The notes under the pieces: generated by a model
Databases searched by the model: none
Seen by the model: the letters and a program-made list of their open reading frames with translations, nothing else
What the model was told of the DNA's origin: nothing
Position numbers and translations under genes: made by a program
Source: Methylobacterium sp. PvR107
GTDB lineage: Bacteria; Pseudomonadota; Alphaproteobacteria; Rhizobiales; Beijerinckiaceae
DNA: 64,000 nucleotides
Assembly: GCF_017833295.1 (NCBI RefSeq)
Contig: NZ_JAFIBW010000001.1
Location: 2,494,001 to 2,558,000 of the forward strand
Direction of reading: 5' to 3'
In this document: positions 41,219-53,400 of the stretch, in pieces
Layout: every line of letters starts with the position of its first letter
Numbering within the stretch: the stretch's first letter is position 1

Positions 41219-42028
41219 TCAGAGTTCCAGCGTCAGGGTCACCGGCGCGTGGTCGGATGGGCGCTCCCAGGCGCGGGCCTCGCGCAGCACCTCGACCTTG
41301 CGGACGGTCCCGACGAGGTCCGGCGACACCCACAGGTGATCGAGGCGCCGTCCCTTGTTGGCGCCCGACCAGTCGGGGGAGCGGTAGCTCCACCACGTGT
41401 AGATCTTCTCCGGCTCCGGCGTGAGATGGCGCGCCGTGTCGATCCAGCCCGCCTCCCCGCGCAGGATCTCGAGCGCCTCCGTCTCCGCGGGGGTGTGGCT
41501 CACCACGTCGAGGAGCTGCTTGTGCGACCAGACATCGTGCTCCAGCGGCGCGACGTTGAGGTCGCCCATCAGGATCGCCGGTCCGGAGACGCGCTTGCCG
41601 CCCCACGCGCGCAGCTCGGCCAGGAAGTCGAGCTTGTGGGCGAATTTCGGGTTGAGGTCGCGGTCCGGCACGTCGCCGCCAGCCGGCACGTAGAAATCGT
41701 GCAGCACGATGCCCGAGGCCGCCCCGGCCTCCGGCCCGAGCACCGCCGAGATGTGGCGGGCATCCGCCCGCTCGCAGAACCCCATCACGCTGCGGGTGTG
41801 CAGGGGGAAGCGCGACAGGATCGCGACGCCGTTGTAGCCCTTCTGGCCGGCGAACATCACATGCTCGTAGCCGGAGCCGCGCAGGGCCTTCAGCGGGAAG
41901 GCGTCGTCGGGGCACTTGGTCTCTTGGAGGCAGAGCACGTCCGGCTTGTGCGCGGCCAGGAAGCGCAGCACCAGGTCGATGCGCAGGCGCACCGAGTTGA
42001 TGTTCCAGGTGGTGACGGTGAGTTGCAC
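41219..42028 (-). CDS. xthA: Exodeoxyribonuclease III
   Basis: A 269-aa EEP-family nuclease that processes abasic sites in base-excision repair. 'TTWNINSVRLRIDLVL', 'DVLCLQETKCPDDAFP', 'GVAILSRFP', 'HDFYVPAGG', 'ILMGDLNVAP' and 'RRLDHLWVSPDL...SDHAPVTLTLEL' give the complete set of catalytic Asn, Glu, Asp and His residues. ATG 42028 gives MQLTVTTWNINS, the usual start. It belongs to the xthA-lolA-ftsK neighbourhood seen in many Rhizobiales, with a plsC gene between here. Confidence 0.96.
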   Translation of the reverse strand: MQLTVTTWNINSVRLRIDLVLRFLAAHKPDVLCLQETKCPDDAFPLKALRGSGYEHVMFAGQKGYNGVAILSRFPLHTRSVMGFCERADARHISAVLGPEAGAASGIVLHDFYVPAGGDVPDRDLNPKFAHKLDFLAELRAWGGKRVSGPAILMGDLNVAPLEHDVWSHKQLLDVVSHTPAETEALEILRGEAGWIDTARHLTPEPEKIYTWWSYRSPDWSGANKGRRLDHLWVSPDLVGTVRKVEVLREARAWERPSDHAPVTLTLEL

Positions 42029-42188
42029 GGGCGGCGCTTGGGTTCGGACGGCGTTGCGTTCCGATAGCCGATTTCGCGGCCCGCGACAGTCCGCTCACCG
42101 TCGGTGGGGCAAAAGGCCGTGCGCGCTTGGCCCGCAGGCGCTATGTCCGGGGCTTGCCCTGTCCCGGGCCCCTCGACGAGGCCCTGCC

Positions 42189-42929
42189 ATGGCACATGCC
42201 CGTTCGCTCCTGTTCGCCGTCTACTGGGCGGCCTGGACGACCCTGTTCCTCGCGCCGCTGGCGATCTTCCTGCTGTCCGGCTCGCCGCAGCGGCCGATCC
42301 GCCGGGCGACGCGGCTCTGGGCGCGCGGGATCCTGGGCGGGCTGCGGCGTATCGTCGGGCTGCGTTACGTCGAGGAGGGCCGCCAGCACCTGCCGGCCGA
42401 GCCCTGCCTGATCGTTGCCAATCACCAATCGACCTGGGAGACGCTGGCCTTCCTGGTGCTGGTGCCGGACGTGGCGATCGTCGCCAAGCGGGAGCTGCTG
42501 GCGATCCCGGTGGTCGGATGGTTCCTGCGGCGTTCGCCGATGATCGTCATCGACCGGGGCAACGGCACCCAGGCGCTGCGCACCATGATCGACGAGGGGC
42601 GCGCCGCCGTGAATGCCGGCCGGTCGATCCTGATCTTTCCCGAGGGTACCCGCGGCGGCATCGCCGCGCCGCTGCGCTTCAAGCGCGGCGTCGAGCTGCT
42701 CTACGGCCGGCTCGGGCTGCCGGTGGTGCCGGTGGCGCTCAATTCCGGACTGTTCTGGCCCGGCGGCACGGCGACCCGGTCCGGCACGGTGGTGGTGAGC
42801 TACCTCGCCGCCGTCGCCCCGGGCCTGCCGGCCGCGGAGTTCCTGCGCTGCACCGAAGGGGCGATCGACCGGGAGCTCGACCGCTGGCGCGGCGCCGCCC
42901 CCGGCGGGATCGACGCCAAGGCGGCGTGA
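42189..42929 (+). CDS. plsC: 1-acyl-sn-glycerol-3-phosphate acyltransferase
   Basis: A 246-aa membrane acyltransferase that makes phosphatidic acid from lysophosphatidic acid. An N-terminal hydrophobic helix (about 8-31) anchors it. The HX4D motif appears as 'NHQSTWE' (H79, E84 in place of Asp), the common alphaproteobacterial variant; 'IFPEGTRGG' is the glycerol-phosphate-binding motif. ATG 42189 gives MAHARSLLFAVYWA. It is convergent with lolA. Confidence 0.92.
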   Translation: MAHARSLLFAVYWAAWTTLFLAPLAIFLLSGSPQRPIRRATRLWARGILGGLRRIVGLRYVEEGRQHLPAEPCLIVANHQSTWETLAFLVLVPDVAIVAKRELLAIPVVGWFLRRSPMIVIDRGNGTQALRTMIDEGRAAVNAGRSILIFPEGTRGGIAAPLRFKRGVELLYGRLGLPVVPVALNSGLFWPGGTATRSGTVVVSYLAAVAPGLPAAEFLRCTEGAIDRELDRWRGAAPGGIDAKAA

Positions 42930-42936
42930 CGGCCCG

Positions 42937-43833
42937 TCACTGCTTCGTCTGCTGGATCTGCTGCTGCATCGCCTTGTCCTCGGCGCGGCCGTAATTGATG
43001 AAGAACAGGCTGCCGTCGACACTCTTGCCCTTCTGCAGGTTCGAGAGCGTCACCGTGGTGATGTAGCCCTGCGGATCGGTGATCCGCCATTGCGACAGGG
43101 TCTTCATCTCGGAATCGAAGAACAGCTGGATCTTCGAGGTGCCCCCGAGGGTGGCGCGGTCCTCCAGGCTGATGCGCACGCCGCCCGGATCGTTGGCCAC
43201 GTCGGTCACGGTGAGGTCGCGGGCGAGGTCGATCTTCTCGCGCAGCAGGAATTTCAGCGGCGTCTGGGTGATGAAGTAGAGGTCCTGGGTGTTGAGCTTG
43301 CGGTCGCGGACCGCCACCGAGGTGCCGTCGGCGACGACCTCCAGGGGCGAGGGCTGGTCGTAGTCGAAGCGCAGGCGGCCGGGCTTGGCCAGCGTCAGCT
43401 TGCCGCCGATCCGGCGCCCGTCGGCGCCGATCTGCATGAAGCTGCCCGTGAGGGTGTTGATGCCGTTGAAATAGGCGTTGGCCTGAGCGAGCAGCGTGGC
43501 GGGATCCGCCGAGTCGCCGGTGACGATCGCGGTCGGCGCGCCGACCGCCGCGACCTTCGGCTCCGGGGCCTTGTGGTCGGCCTTGTCGCCGCCCTTGGCG
43601 GGCTTGGCGCTGCCGGCCTTCGCGTCCTTGCTCGCTTCCTTCGCCTTGGGGGCCGGCTTCTTGGCCGGCGCGGGCGCTGCCGGGGCGGTCTCCGGCTGCG
43701 GGGCGGGTTCCTCCTTGTGGCCGAACAAGCTGTCGATGAAGGCGCCGACCTGCGCGTCGGCCGGGTTGGCGGTCGCGAGCCACAGCCCGGCGGCGATCAG
43801 GGAGCCGGCTGTGCGGATGCGGCGGCCGATCAT
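42937..43833 (-). CDS. lolA: LolA-like outer-membrane lipoprotein carrier
   Basis: A 298-aa periplasmic protein. Signal peptide at about 1-28 (after MIGRRIRTAGSLIAAG, cleavage at 'ADAQVG'). A long Lys/Pro/Ala-rich linker (40-105) precedes the LolA domain: 'FNGINTLTGSFMQIGADGRRIGGKLTLAKPGRLRFDYDQPSPLEVVADG', 'LKFLLREKIDLARDLTV'. LolA shuttles lipoproteins to the outer membrane. The Lys/Pro linker is longer than in E. coli LolA. ATG 43833 has AGGAG upstream. It is downstream of ftsK on the same strand. Confidence 0.9.
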   Translation of the reverse strand: MIGRRIRTAGSLIAAGLWLATANPADAQVGAFIDSLFGHKEEPAPQPETAPAAPAPAKKPAPKAKEASKDAKAGSAKPAKGGDKADHKAPEPKVAAVGAPTAIVTGDSADPATLLAQANAYFNGINTLTGSFMQIGADGRRIGGKLTLAKPGRLRFDYDQPSPLEVVADGTSVAVRDRKLNTQDLYFITQTPLKFLLREKIDLARDLTVTDVANDPGGVRISLEDRATLGGTSKIQLFFDSEMKTLSQWRITDPQGYITTVTLSNLQKGKSVDGSLFFINYGRAEDKAMQQQIQQTKQ

Positions 43834-43911
43834 CGGCAGAATCTCCTGGGGAACCGCGGGCAAGCTCCGGCGGCGAAACAGAGGTGTGCGGGCCGCTGCG
43901 GACGCCTGACC

Positions 43912-44012
43912 ATCCCCTCGCCCTTGCGCGCGGAGCGAAGCAATCCAGGTGCGCCACGCTTACCGATGTCGCGCTGTCCTGGGTTGCGTCGCTCCGCGCG
44001 CAAGGACGGGGC
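43912..44012. repeat. Palindromic intergenic repeat, family B
   Basis: The ftsK-lolA gap holds a well-preserved family B copy: CCTTGCGCGCGGAGCGAAGC with inverted GCGTCGCTCCGCGCGCAAGG, and internal AATCCAGG/CCTGGGTT. This is the best preserved copy in the window. Confidence 0.8.
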
Positions 44013-44100
44013 GGGTTTCGCAGCGGCCCGTTAGAACCCCGCCCTGTGGCGAAGATGCGACGTCCGGGCCGCCCCCGTGGGAAGCGGCCCGGACAGCGTG

Positions 44101-47100
44101 TCACTCGTCGTCGTACATTCCGGCCGAGCTGTGCGACGCCCCGGCGACCAGGATCTCGCGCTTGCCGGCATGGTTGGCCGGGCCGACGATGCCCTCGATC
44201 TCCATCCGCTCCATGATCGAGGCGGCGCGGTTGTAGCCGATCTGCAGGCGGCGCTGGATGTAGCTGGTCGAGGCCTTCTGGTCGCGCAGCACCACCTCGA
44301 TGGCCTGCTTGTAGAGGTCGTCGGACTCGCCGCCGGTCGCCGCCGCGAAGGCGCCGATATCGAAGACGGGGGCGTCTTCCTCGGGCTCGTCGGAACGCTC
44401 GGACTTGTCGGCAGTCGCCGCCTTGCCCCGGCCGGACCGGCCGCCCTCCTTGGTGGGCTCCTCGGACGCGTCGTCGGCGGTGACGGCGTCGAGGTAGCTG
44501 GGCCGGCCCTGGCGCTTGAGGTGGGCGACCACGCTCTCGACTTCGCTGTCCGAGCAGAACGGCCCGTGCACGCGGGTCGTGCGCCCGCCGCCGGCCATGA
44601 ACAGCATGTCGCCCTGACCGAGCAGCTGCTCGGCGCCCATCTCGCCCAGGATCGTGCGGCTGTCGATCTTGCTGGTCACCTGGAAGCTGATCCGGGTCGG
44701 GAAGTTCGCCTTGATCGTGCCGGTGATCACGTCCACCGACGGCCGCTGCGTCGCCATGATCAGGTGGATGCCGGCCGCCCGCGCCATCTGGGCGAGACGC
44801 TGGATCGCGCCCTCGATGTCCTTGCCGGCCACCATCATCAGGTCGGCCATCTCGTCGACCACGATCACGATGTACGGCAGCGGCGCCAGGTCCATCGCCT
44901 CGTCCTCGTACACCGCCTCGCCGGTATGGCGGTCGAAGCCGGTCTGGACCGTGCGCGTGATGGTCTCGCCCCTGTCGCGGGCCTCCTTCATGCGGGCGTT
45001 GTAGCCGTCGATATTCCGGACGGCGATCTTGGACATCTTCTTGTAGCGCTCCTCCATCTCGCGCACGGCCCATTTGAGGGCGATCACCGCCTTCTTGGGG
45101 TCGATCACGACCGGGGAGAGCAGGTGCGGGATGCCGTCGTACACGGACAGCTCCAGCATCTTGGGATCGACCATGATCAGGCGGCACTCCTCCGGCTTGA
45201 GCCGGTAGAGCAGGCTGAGGATCATGGTGTTGATCGCCACCGACTTGCCGGAGCCGGTGGTGCCGGCGACCAGGAGGTGGGGCATGCGCGCGAGGTCGGC
45301 GATGATCGGCTCGCCGCCGATGTTCTTGCCCAGACACAGAGCCAGCTTGTGCTTGCTCTCGCCGAAATCGGCCGACGCGAGCAGCTCGCGCAGGTAGACG
45401 GTCTCGCGGGTCTCGTTCGGCAGCTCGATGCCGATGACGTTGCGGCCGGGCACGACCGCGACGCGGGCCGAGACCGCCGACATGGAGCGTGCGATGTCGT
45501 CCGACAGGCCGATCACGCGGCTGGACTTGGTGCCGGGGGCGGGCTCGAGCTCGTAGAGGGTGACGACCGGGCCGGGCCGCACCGCCAGGATGTCGCCGCG
45601 CACGCCGAAATCCTGCACCGTCTGCTGGAGGTTGAGGGCGTTCTGCTCCAGGACGTCGGCATCGACCTCCTCGCTGCCGCCGGGGGCCGGCAGGGCGAGC
45701 AGTTCGAGGGACGGCAGCTCGTAATCGGCGTTCTCGATCGGCGCGATCTCGAGGTGGCGGCCGGCCGGGATCAGGTGCGCCCGGGACGCCACCATGGGGA
45801 GCGCGGACGGAGCGGGCGCGGGCACGGCGACCTCGACCATCTCGACCGCAGCCGCGACGGGCTCGGCCGCGACCTCGACCTCGGCCGCCATCGGCTCGGG
45901 CTGCGGCGCCAGCTTGCCCCGGAGCAGGACCGGGCGCGGGGTCATCGGGATCACCACGCGCTCCGCTTCGGCGCGCTCGGCGATCGGCGTGGCCGCAACC
46001 GGAAACGGGACCATCTCGGGCTGAGCCTGCGGCGCCGGCGGGACCGGGCTCGGCTGGCCGCCCGCACGGATCGCCGCCCGCGCCGCCATGGCGCTGAGAA
46101 CGGGGGCGCGGCGCGGGGCTTCCGGCTCGGCCGCAATGCCGGGGCCGAAGACCAGCGACAGGCCGGACGATGCCGGCGTGGCGGACGGCAGGAACGCGCT
46201 CCGGATCGCGGCGGCCTCCTCGGTGCGCTGGCCGGACTCCGTTCCGTTATCCTGCCCGTCGGCGGGCCGCGGCGGCTGATCGAACCGCACGAGCCGGTCG
46301 AGCACGTAGACCGGCCGCGGCGGCAGCGAGCGCAGGTGCGAGACGTCGAGGGGCATCGACACGAAGCGCTCGTCGGAAGCCGCCTGCGCGGTGATCTCCC
46401 CCAAGGCCGGTGCAGCTACGGCGGGCTGCGCCTCCAGGGCGGACCAGGCGTCCACGGACGACCAATCGGCGCCCTCGAACCAGGGCTGGACCTCGGACCA
46501 GTCCGGCAGGTCGGACCAGTCACGAGCCGGTACGGCGTCCTCGGCCGCCTCCGCGACGACCGGCATGGCCGCCACCGGGGCGATCACCGCCGTGGACGCG
46601 GCGAGCTCGACGGCGGGCCGGACCGGGCGGCGGTCCGGCGTGCGGAAGAAGCGGACGCCCGGCGGCGCGACGAAGGGCTGGCGCCACAGGGGCACCGGCT
46701 CCGCGTCCGGCGCGCCGGCTTCGGGCATGTCCGGCGGGGCGAACGCGCGCTCGGCCTCCTCGGAGGCGATCCGGGCATGCTCGCTGCGCTCGCGCTCGGC
46801 CTCGTCGCGGGCCGCCCGCTCGGTCTCCTGAGCGAGGGCGGCCGCTTGCGCATCGGCGCGGGCGCGCTCCAGGGCGACGCGCTCGGCCTCGAGGGCGCGC
46901 TGGCGGCGCTCCTGCAGCACCGAATCGGGCGTCCGGGTCCAGCGCACGGCCGAAGGCGCGGCCGGAGCCGGTGCGGGCGCGGAGGCCGCCGCATGCTCCG
47001 GCGCGATCGCAGCGGGTCGGCGCGGCTGACGCACCAGCACGCCCGGCGAGGAGGCGCTGCGATCGATTCGGCTCTCGACGACGGGTCCGTCCAGCGCGTC

Positions 47101-47421
47101 GAGGCTCGCCCGGTCGTCGAAGACCTCGGCCGGCCATTGGGGCTCCGACGGAGCGGCGCGCGGGGTGCGCTCCGCGGATTCGCGGCCGACCATCGCGGCC
47201 GGCGCGGTGAGCCAGCTCGGCTCCGCCCGGCACCCGGGGACGCCGTAGGACGGGCGCGCTGGCACGCCGGCCGGGGAGCCGGACAGGCGTCGGGTGAGGC
47301 TGGCGCGGAGCGCCATCAGCCGGTGCGCAAGGGCTCCCAGGGAGAGGCCCGAGCGGTCGCCGCCGCGGACGGGGCGAGCGGGGTCACGGTGGGAGTACGG
47401 AGGCCGTCCCGATGCGCGCAT
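44101..47421 (-). CDS. ftsK: FtsK/SpoIIIE-type DNA translocase without membrane domain
   Basis: A 1106-aa DNA translocase. The motor is complete: alpha region '[38 protein letters not shown]', Walker A 'GTTGSGKS', Walker B '[13 protein letters not shown]', '[12 protein letters not shown]', and the gamma DNA-reading domain '[40 protein letters not shown]' at the C-terminus. The N-terminal ~550 residues have none of the usual four membrane helices; instead there is a Pro/Ala-rich disordered region, a Glu/Arg/Ala coiled coil (about 160-215) and a Trp-rich patch with repeated DWS (about 280-310). ATG 47421 is the best start, but ATG 47316 is possible. Neighbouring lolA and xthA mark the usual ftsK locus. 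Confidence 0.9.
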   Translation of the reverse strand: MRASGRPPYSHRDPARPVRGGDRSGLSLGALAHRLMALRASLTRRLSGSPAGVPARPSYGVPGCRAEPSWLTAPAAMVGRESAERTPRAAPSEPQWPAEVFDDRASLDALDGPVVESRIDRSASSPGVLVRQPRRPAAIAPEHAAASAPAPAPAAPSAVRWTRTPDSVLQERRQRALEAERVALERARADAQAAALAQETERAARDEAERERSEHARIASEEAERAFAPPDMPEAGAPDAEPVPLWRQPFVAPPGVRFFRTPDRRPVRPAVELAASTAVIAPVAAMPVVAEAAEDAVPARDWSDLPDWSEVQPWFEGADWSSVDAWSALEAQPAVAAPALGEITAQAASDERFVSMPLDVSHLRSLPPRPVYVLDRLVRFDQPPRPADGQDNGTESGQRTEEAAAIRSAFLPSATPASSGLSLVFGPGIAAEPEAPRRAPVLSAMAARAAIRAGGQPSPVPPAPQAQPEMVPFPVAATPIAERAEAERVVIPMTPRPVLLRGKLAPQPEPMAAEVEVAAEPVAAAVEMVEVAVPAPAPSALPMVASRAHLIPAGRHLEIAPIENADYELPSLELLALPAPGGSEEVDADVLEQNALNLQQTVQDFGVRGDILAVRPGPVVTLYELEPAPGTKSSRVIGLSDDIARSMSAVSARVAVVPGRNVIGIELPNETRETVYLRELLASADFGESKHKLALCLGKNIGGEPIIADLARMPHLLVAGTTGSGKSVAINTMILSLLYRLKPEECRLIMVDPKMLELSVYDGIPHLLSPVVIDPKKAVIALKWAVREMEERYKKMSKIAVRNIDGYNARMKEARDRGETITRTVQTGFDRHTGEAVYEDEAMDLAPLPYIVIVVDEMADLMMVAGKDIEGAIQRLAQMARAAGIHLIMATQRPSVDVITGTIKANFPTRISFQVTSKIDSRTILGEMGAEQLLGQGDMLFMAGGGRTTRVHGPFCSDSEVESVVAHLKRQGRPSYLDAVTADDASEEPTKEGGRSGRGKAATADKSERSDEPEEDAPVFDIGAFAAATGGESDDLYKQAIEVVLRDQKASTSYIQRRLQIGYNRAASIMERMEIEGIVGPANHAGKREILVAGASHSSAGMYDDE

Positions 47422-47564
47422 GGGTTCTCGAACGATACTCGAAACAGGGATCCGCCGACGCGCGGCGGCTGTCCCTGAGTTAGGCCATTCGTCGTTAATG
47501 GAGGCTTGCCGCGCGCCCATCTGGCGGAAACCATGTGGGGGTCCGGACCTGTCGGTCGCCTCCT

Positions 47565-47603
47565 GCATGCCGGAGCGCCGTAGGCGAGCCCGGGATGACG
47601 CGG
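47565..47603. repeat. Palindromic repeat, family A half copy
   Basis: In the 302-bp gap between ftsK and nadE (divergent), GCATGCCGGAGCGCCGTAGG then CGAGCCCGGGATGACGCGG matches the right half of family A. The rest of the gap must carry both promoters; none could be called. Confidence 0.6.
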
Positions 47604-47723
47604 AGGCCGTGAAAGGCCGATGGAGGCCAAACTCCGTCCCGCCGCGTTGACCGGCGTGACGCGGCGCTGCCACCACCCTGCCGCGTCCCATATGATACCC
47701 GCAGCCACCCCTCATCCGGACAG

Positions 47724-49789
<2,066 letters not shown>

Positions 49790-49793
<4 letters not shown>

Positions 49794-49836
49794 CCGTCAC
49801 AAACTCGACTGATTGTGCCATTATGAGCACGGTCAA
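49790..49836 (+). terminator. Inverted repeat spanning the nadE stop
   Basis: TTGACCGT (49790-49797) and ACGGTCAA (49829-49836) form an 8-bp inverted repeat with a 31-nt loop; the nadE TGA stop lies in the left arm. It could be a weak terminator or an operator for the small gene at 49909. Confidence 0.35.
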
Positions 49837-49908
49837 GCCGATTCTTCGCAATGCAAGATCTTGTATTGGGAAAATTTGGCTTGAGGGCGGCCAGGCGGAG
49901 GACTTCGG

Positions 49909-50139
49909 ATGCGAAGCTACAACCTGTTCCAGCTCAGAAGCGTGGAGGGCCTCTGCTGCGCGGTGCCGGAGGCCAGCAGTGTCCCGCCCTTCATCGGTGC
50001 CGGCCGCTGGACCTTTGGCGGCAAGCTCTGCGACGGCAGCCGGCAGCCGCTCGACTTCGACGACAGGGCCGCCGACACGGCCGTGCGCTTCAACGGCTTC
50101 TACCTGTTCCAGACCGTCGACCGGCGCTTCATCGTTTGA
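49909..50139 (+). CDS. Hypothetical 76-aa protein
   Basis: Not recognised. It starts MRSYNLFQLRSVEGLCCAVPEASSVPPFIG and is beta-rich, with 'WTFGGKLCDGSRQPLDFDD' and 'VRFNGFYLFQTVDRRFIV'. GGAGG lies about 9 bases upstream of ATG 49909. An AT-richer region with possible promoter elements precedes it. Confidence 0.6.
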   Translation: MRSYNLFQLRSVEGLCCAVPEASSVPPFIGAGRWTFGGKLCDGSRQPLDFDDRAADTAVRFNGFYLFQTVDRRFIV

Positions 50140-50204
50140 GGGGATAGCGAGCCGGTCCGGCGTGCGTTCCGGAGCCGTCCTCATGGGTGCGCCCGCGGCA
50201 CATC

Positions 50205-50290
50205 GATCTGGACGTCGGATCCGCCGTCCGTGTGATGCCTCGGCACGACGGCGGCTCTGGATCCCGGGCGCCGCTGCGCGGCCCCGAGAT
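50205..50290. repeat. Palindromic repeat, family A half copy
   Basis: In the 50140-50433 gap, GGCTCTGGATCCCGGGCGCC then GCTGCGCGGCCCCGAGATGACG matches the right half of the composite at 54028. No gene was found in the gap. Confidence 0.65.
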
Positions 50291-50433
50291 GACGCGGGAG
50301 CAGCCGGCTCGGGCGGCTTCTCACAGGCCGGCGGAACGGGACGCTGTGCGGCTTGCCTCTCCCGCACCAGTCACTGAGATCACACAGCCCCTGCGCGGGT
50401 GTCTTCGGCCCTGCGGACGAATTCCCTAAGCGA

Positions 50434-53400
50434 TTACGGGTGCTGCGCGTCGATGGGCGTCGCGCCCTGCCCGTCGCCGCCCTGCACCCGGACCCGCTGT
50501 GCGGCCTCCTCGGCGGCGGCGCGCTCGGCGGCAGCCTTCTCGGCAGCGGCCTTGTCGGCCGCAGCCTTGAGCGCCGCGGCGCGGGCGCGGTCCATCTCGA
50601 TCCGGGCGCGGCGGCGCTGCCGCTCCACCTGATCCGCCTCGGACAACTCGATCGTCTCCAGCTCGCGCTGCAGCACGAAGGCGGCGAGCCCGTTCGACAG
50701 GGCGCCGACATCGAGACTCCGTTCGGGCGCGGCGAGCGGCCCCGTCAGCCCGAGCTGGACGGCCGGCGGCCCGGCATTCCAGCCTCGGGGCACCGGGCCG
50801 CCGGCGAGCGTGCCGCGGGCGTCGAGCCGGCCGGCACGCAGGTCGTAGCCGACCGTGCCGGTCCAGCGCGCGGAGCCGAAATCGATGTCGAGGGGGCCGG
50901 CCCGCAGCACGCCGCCGACGATGGTGGCCGCGGCGCGGGCTGGCCCGCGTGCCTGCGCGCCACCTTTCGCGAGTTCCTCGGAGACCAGGGCCTGGAGCCG
51001 CCCCCCGCGCAGCGGATCGTCGATCTCGGCCGCCCGGGCCAGGGCGCGTCCGAGCCCCGCGGGATCGGCCTCGGGCACGCTCAGGTCCTGGAGGGTGAGC
51101 GTGCCGCTCCCCGAGAGACCCTCGTCGAGACCCGTCAGCGTCTCCGCATTGGTGGAGACGCGCAGGTCGGCGCTCAGGCGGCCGCCGACCGGGCCGCCCC
51201 CGGCGAGCGCCGGGATCGCGGCCGCGTCGATCGTGCCCTCGCCGGTGATCGCCGCGGCCGCCCCGAGCCGGGCAATCGTGGCCGAGCCCGCGATCCGTCC
51301 ACCGGCGAGCTTGGCCGTGAGGTCCCGCAGGGTCAGGCTCGTGTCGGCCAGCCCGAGGGCGACGGAGGCCTCCGTCGCCACGAGGCCGCGCCCGAGATCG
51401 AGGCTGGCGATCCGGGTATCGAGGGCGGCGGACGGGTGCGACGGCGGCGTCGAGAACCGGCCGTTCGCCTCCGTCGGAAGCAGGAGCGCGGCGGCGAGCT
51501 GCGGCAGCGACAGGCGGTCCAGGCCGAGACGGCCGCGCAGGGCCCCGCCCGGCGCCCGCATCAGCGTCCCGGTCACGCCCGACCCGGCGACCTTGCCGGT
51601 GAGGGCGGCGATGCTGTCGCTCTTGTCCCGCGACAGGGTGACGGTCAGGTCCGCCGGCCAAGCGCCCGGCTGGAGGCGCGCGGCCCCGGCGAGCGTCAGG
51701 AACGGAGCGAGGTCGGCCGTGTCGGCCCGGATCTCGCCGCCGGTGGGCACGGCGTCGGCCCCGATCTGGACCGGCCGGCCGGTCGCGATCCGGAGGCCCG
51801 CCACCGTTCCGTCGATCGTGAGGGCGAGGGCGCCGGCGCCTGGTCGCTCGGCCTTGAGGTGAAGCTCGGCGGGACGCTGCAGGCCGGCGATGTCGGTCCG
51901 CCCGAACCACAGGCCGGCCCGCGGGCTGGTCAGGGCGGCGGTGCCGCCCTCGATCCGTGTCCCGCGGCTCGCCAGGATCAGGTCGAGGGTGCCGCCGCCG
52001 GCACTGCCCTTCGCCTGGGTGCGCAGGGCCTCGGAGGCCACGCCCTCCCGGTCGAGGGCGACGGCGAGGTCGAGGGGCGCGTCCCGCAGGAAGGCGGGGA
52101 GCAGGCGGATCTCGCCGACCCAGACCCGTTCGAGCAGGCCGAGCAACGGCGCCGCCACCGGGGCCTTCAGGCGCCCCGACACGCGGCCGGTCCCGTCCGC
52201 GCCGATCCGGCCGGAGAGCGTGGCGCTCGCGCCCGCGAGGTCGGTCACGTCGAGACTGTCGACCGCGAGGCCCGCGCCGTCCGACTGGATGCGCGCCGCG
52301 ATGGTGCCGTTTCCGGAGCCCGCCGCCCCGAAACGGACGTCCCGTGCTTCCAGGGTCAGGGCGAGATCGAGATCGCGCAGGCTCCCCAGCGTCGTCCCGA
52401 GGGGCGGCAGGCCGGCGATGTCGATGCCGCTCGCGCGGATCTGCGCCTCGAACCGCCCGCGCGTTCCGGCCTCCGCGGCGGTGTAACGGGCATTGCCGGT
52501 GATCCGCGCCGGCCCGAGGCCGAGCCGGAGGTTGCGCAGCGACAGGCTCGCCGCATCGGCGGAAACGTCGGCGGCGGCTTCGATCCGGCGGCCGTCGAGG
52601 AGCGCGGTCAGGGGGCCGTCCAGGCCGAGGCGGCGTAGGTAGCGCCCGAGCGCCTCGGAATCCGGCGCGGTCAGCGCCACCGGCCCGGTCAGGCGGAACG
52701 GCGCGGTCTCGACCTGCCCGCTGACGCTGACGCTCGAGTCCGCCGGCCCGGTCACCGCGAGGCGGCGCAGCAGCAGGCCGCCCGCGCGCTCCAGGGTGCC
52801 GGTGAGCGCGAGATTCGACCATTCCTCGCCGCCGAGCACGGCGCTGCCGACCGCGAGATCGAGGTCGAGCATGGCCGGCAGGCCCCCGGCCCAGCTCGGC
52901 AGGCCGCGGGCGATCAGGCTCTGGCCCTCGGGCGAGGCCAGGAACGCGTCGAGGTCGAGGCGGCGGGCCTCCAGGTTCAGGCCGGCGCGCCACTGGCGCA
53001 GGTCGAGGCGGCCGCTCCCGCCGAGCCGCAAGGCGCGGCCGCCCGGATCGATCGCGAGATCGACGTTCTCGAATCGCACCTGGGTGCCGCGGGCCTTGAA
53101 GGCGCCGCCGATCGAGAACGGCAGGTAGGCCCCGGCGGCCTGGGTCGGCGGGCCGACCACGAGGCGGGCGGAGCCTTCGGCCTCCACCGAGACGGCCCGG
53201 CCGGATTCCGCCGGGACCAGGCCGAAGCGTGCGTCCGCCTCGAACCGCGGATGCGCGTCGCCGCCGCCCGAGATCTTCGCGGCCAAGCGCCCATCGGACC
53301 CCGGCGTGCCGCTAACGGCGCGGAACGGGATGCCGCCGCTCGTTCCCTCGACGCGCCAGGGCCCGATTAGCGCCGGCGCCTGGAGGGTCAGGTCCTGGAC

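Noticed and set aside
44077..47478. Plus-strand open frame of 1133 aa antisense to ftsK
   Set aside because: Low-complexity His/Arg/Leu/Gly-rich translation with no motif; it mirrors the codon bias of ftsK.
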